From assembly GCA_947493695.1 (NCBI GenBank), contig CANLSF010000009.1, positions 118,048 to 182,047 on the forward strand: DNA of 64,000 nucleotides, written 5' to 3'. Each line of letters opens with the position of its first letter. The first letter of the stretch is position 1. A program made the position numbers and the translations under genes. Under the pieces are notes generated by a model. That model was not told where the DNA came from and searched no databases. It was given only the letters and a program-made list of their open reading frames with translations. This document shows positions 63,290 to 64,000 of the stretch, in pieces. The DNA is from an uncultured Kiloniellaceae bacterium. Lineage in GTDB: Bacteria; Pseudomonadota; Alphaproteobacteria; Kiloniellales; Kiloniellaceae.

Positions 63290-64000
63290 TTACCGGCTGC
63301 TGACAGCACCGTTCGACCAAACATAACGGAATGGCTTCACGGAAACCGGACGCTTAGCCATAACCTTCGACGTCACAGGACGCTTGGTAACGGCCTTACG
63401 GACAGCTGGCTTCTTGGCGACAGCCTTAGCGACTGGCTTTTTAGCAGCAGTCTTGCGAGCGACTGGTTTCTTGGCTGCAGTCTTCTTAGCAGCTGGCTTC
63501 TTAGCTGCAGTCTTGCGAGCAACCGGCTTCTTGGCCGCAGTCTTCTTAGCAACTGGCTTCTTAGCTGCAGTCTTGCGAGCGACGGGCTTCTTGGCCGCGG
63601 TCTTCTTAGCAGCTGGCTTCTTAGCTGCAGTCTTGCGAGCAACCGGCTTCTTGGCTGCAGTCTTCTTAGCAGCTGGCTTCTTAGCTGCAGTCTTGCGAGC
63701 AACCGGCTTCTTGGCTGCGGTCTTCTTAGCAGCTGGCTTCTTAGCTGCAGTCTTGCGAGCAACCGGCTTCTTGGCTGCAGTCTTCTTAGCAGCTGGCTTC
63801 TTAGCTGCAGTCTTGCGAGCAACCGGCTTCTTGGCTGCGGTCTTCTTAGCAGCTGGCTTCTTAGCTGCAGTCTTGCGAGCAACCGGCTTCTTAGCTGCAG
63901 TCTTCTTGGCTACAGTCTTCTTAGCTGCAGTCTTACGAGCGACGGGCTTCTTAGCCGCAGTCTTCTTGGCTACAGTCTTCTTGGCTGCAGTCTTACGAGC
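63290..64000 (-). CDS. Lysine-rich histone H1-like protein (N-terminus beyond window)
   Basis: The frame is open from base 64000 to a TAA at 63290, 236 codons. Nearly all of it is Ala/Lys/Pro/Thr repeats, with units such as ARKTAAKKPAAKKTAAKKPV, the pattern of histone H1 tails and of bacterial HC1/AlgP-like DNA-binding proteins. The last about 30 residues (ending KPFRYVWSNGAVSSR) break the repeat and may be a small folded end. It probably compacts or bridges DNA. The N-terminal part and start are outside the window. Confidence 0.85.
   Translation of the reverse strand, partial: ARKTAAKKTVAKKTAAKKPVARKTAAKKTVAKKTAAKKPVARKTAAKKPAAKKTAAKKPVARKTAAKKPAAKKTAAKKPVARKTAAKKPAAKKTAAKKPVARKTAAKKPAAKKTAAKKPVARKTAAKKPAAKKTAAKKPVARKTAAKKPVAKKTAAKKPVARKTAAKKPAAKKTAAKKPVARKTAAKKPVAKAVAKKPAVRKAVTKRPVTSKVMAKRPVSVKPFRYVWSNGAVSSR
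63421..64000 (-). repeat. 60-bp in-frame tandem repeats
   Basis: About 9.7 copies of a 60-bp unit, encoding the 20-residue repeats of the histone-like protein. Copies between 63601 and 63900 are almost identical, with mostly single changes. Copies towards the left and right edges are more diverged. The high identity makes copy number prone to change by slippage or recombination. Confidence 0.92.

Noticed and set aside
63421..64000. CRISPR-like periodicity
   Set aside because: The 60-bp units are contiguous with no unique spacers and encode Lys/Ala-rich protein repeats in frame.

Overview
The window looks like a chromosomal segment of a marine-type alphaproteobacterium, most likely in the Rhodospirillales/Kiloniellales area. 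That placement is inferred from the ribosomal and RNA polymerase proteins, several PAS_5-type proteins, an IsdG-like haem monooxygenase and many periplasmic-binding-protein transporters. It was not tested against a database. GC content is fairly high, with AT-rich patches near 24.4, 41.0 and 59.9 kb. I see no insertion sequence, phage, rRNA operon or CRISPR array.

Region 1 (0-16 kb, mostly minus strand) is the conserved translation/transcription core. Read in its direction of transcription it holds tRNA-Tyr, tRNA-Gly, tuf, tRNA-Trp, secE, nusG, rplK, rplA, rplJ, rplL, rpoB, rpoC, rpsL and rpsG (cut by the window edge). Leaders and hairpins sit at the expected control points, and there are good sigma70 promoters before rpsL and before the tRNA-tuf unit. 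An RlmB-type 23S rRNA methyltransferase is divergent from the tRNAs.

Region 2 (16-24 kb) handles polyamines and omega-amino acids: an XRE-cupin (PuuR-like) regulator, two pyruvate-dependent class III aminotransferases, alanine dehydrogenase and a gamma-glutamylpolyamine synthetase-like enzyme. The aminotransferases should make alanine and Ald can recycle it to pyruvate. Between them sits an unrelated predicted YopT/AvrPphB-type (C58) cysteine protease.

Region 3 (24-37 kb) is mixed. It has a PAS_5 protein, tRNA-Thr, a divergent TRAP-fused-permease-like membrane protein, a WYL regulator divergent from a small dimeric-barrel protein and an AlkC-like glycosylase, ACC deaminase with its Lrp-type regulator, a TetR regulator, the ydbH-ynbE-ydbL envelope operon, and a haem monooxygenase behind a Fur-like box.

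Region 4 (37-47.5 kb) is a two-armed amino-sugar locus. nagK-gntR-nagB(II)-nagA runs left. murQ, an ABC sugar importer and a Gfo/Idh/MocA oxidoreductase run right. Repeated TGGTATT elements lie in the AT-rich divergent promoter region.

Region 5 (47.6-56.3 kb) carries a second PAS_5 protein, an SMP-30-type lactonase, a GAF histidine kinase with its response regulator, and a ribose-type ABC importer, possibly one sugar-sensing and uptake unit.

Region 6 (56.3-59.7 kb, minus strand) is the most intriguing part: a Tat-signal Tyr/Arg-rich small protein, a PqqD-like peptide chaperone, an HprK-related kinase, a nucleotidyltransferase and a Rap1a/Tai-like secreted protein. It resembles a peptide-modification cassette (HPr-rel-A type) with a candidate exported substrate. 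The window ends with a third PAS_5 protein, a DMT permease, an unrecognised protein and a lysine-rich histone H1-like protein made of 20-residue repeats, cut by the right edge.
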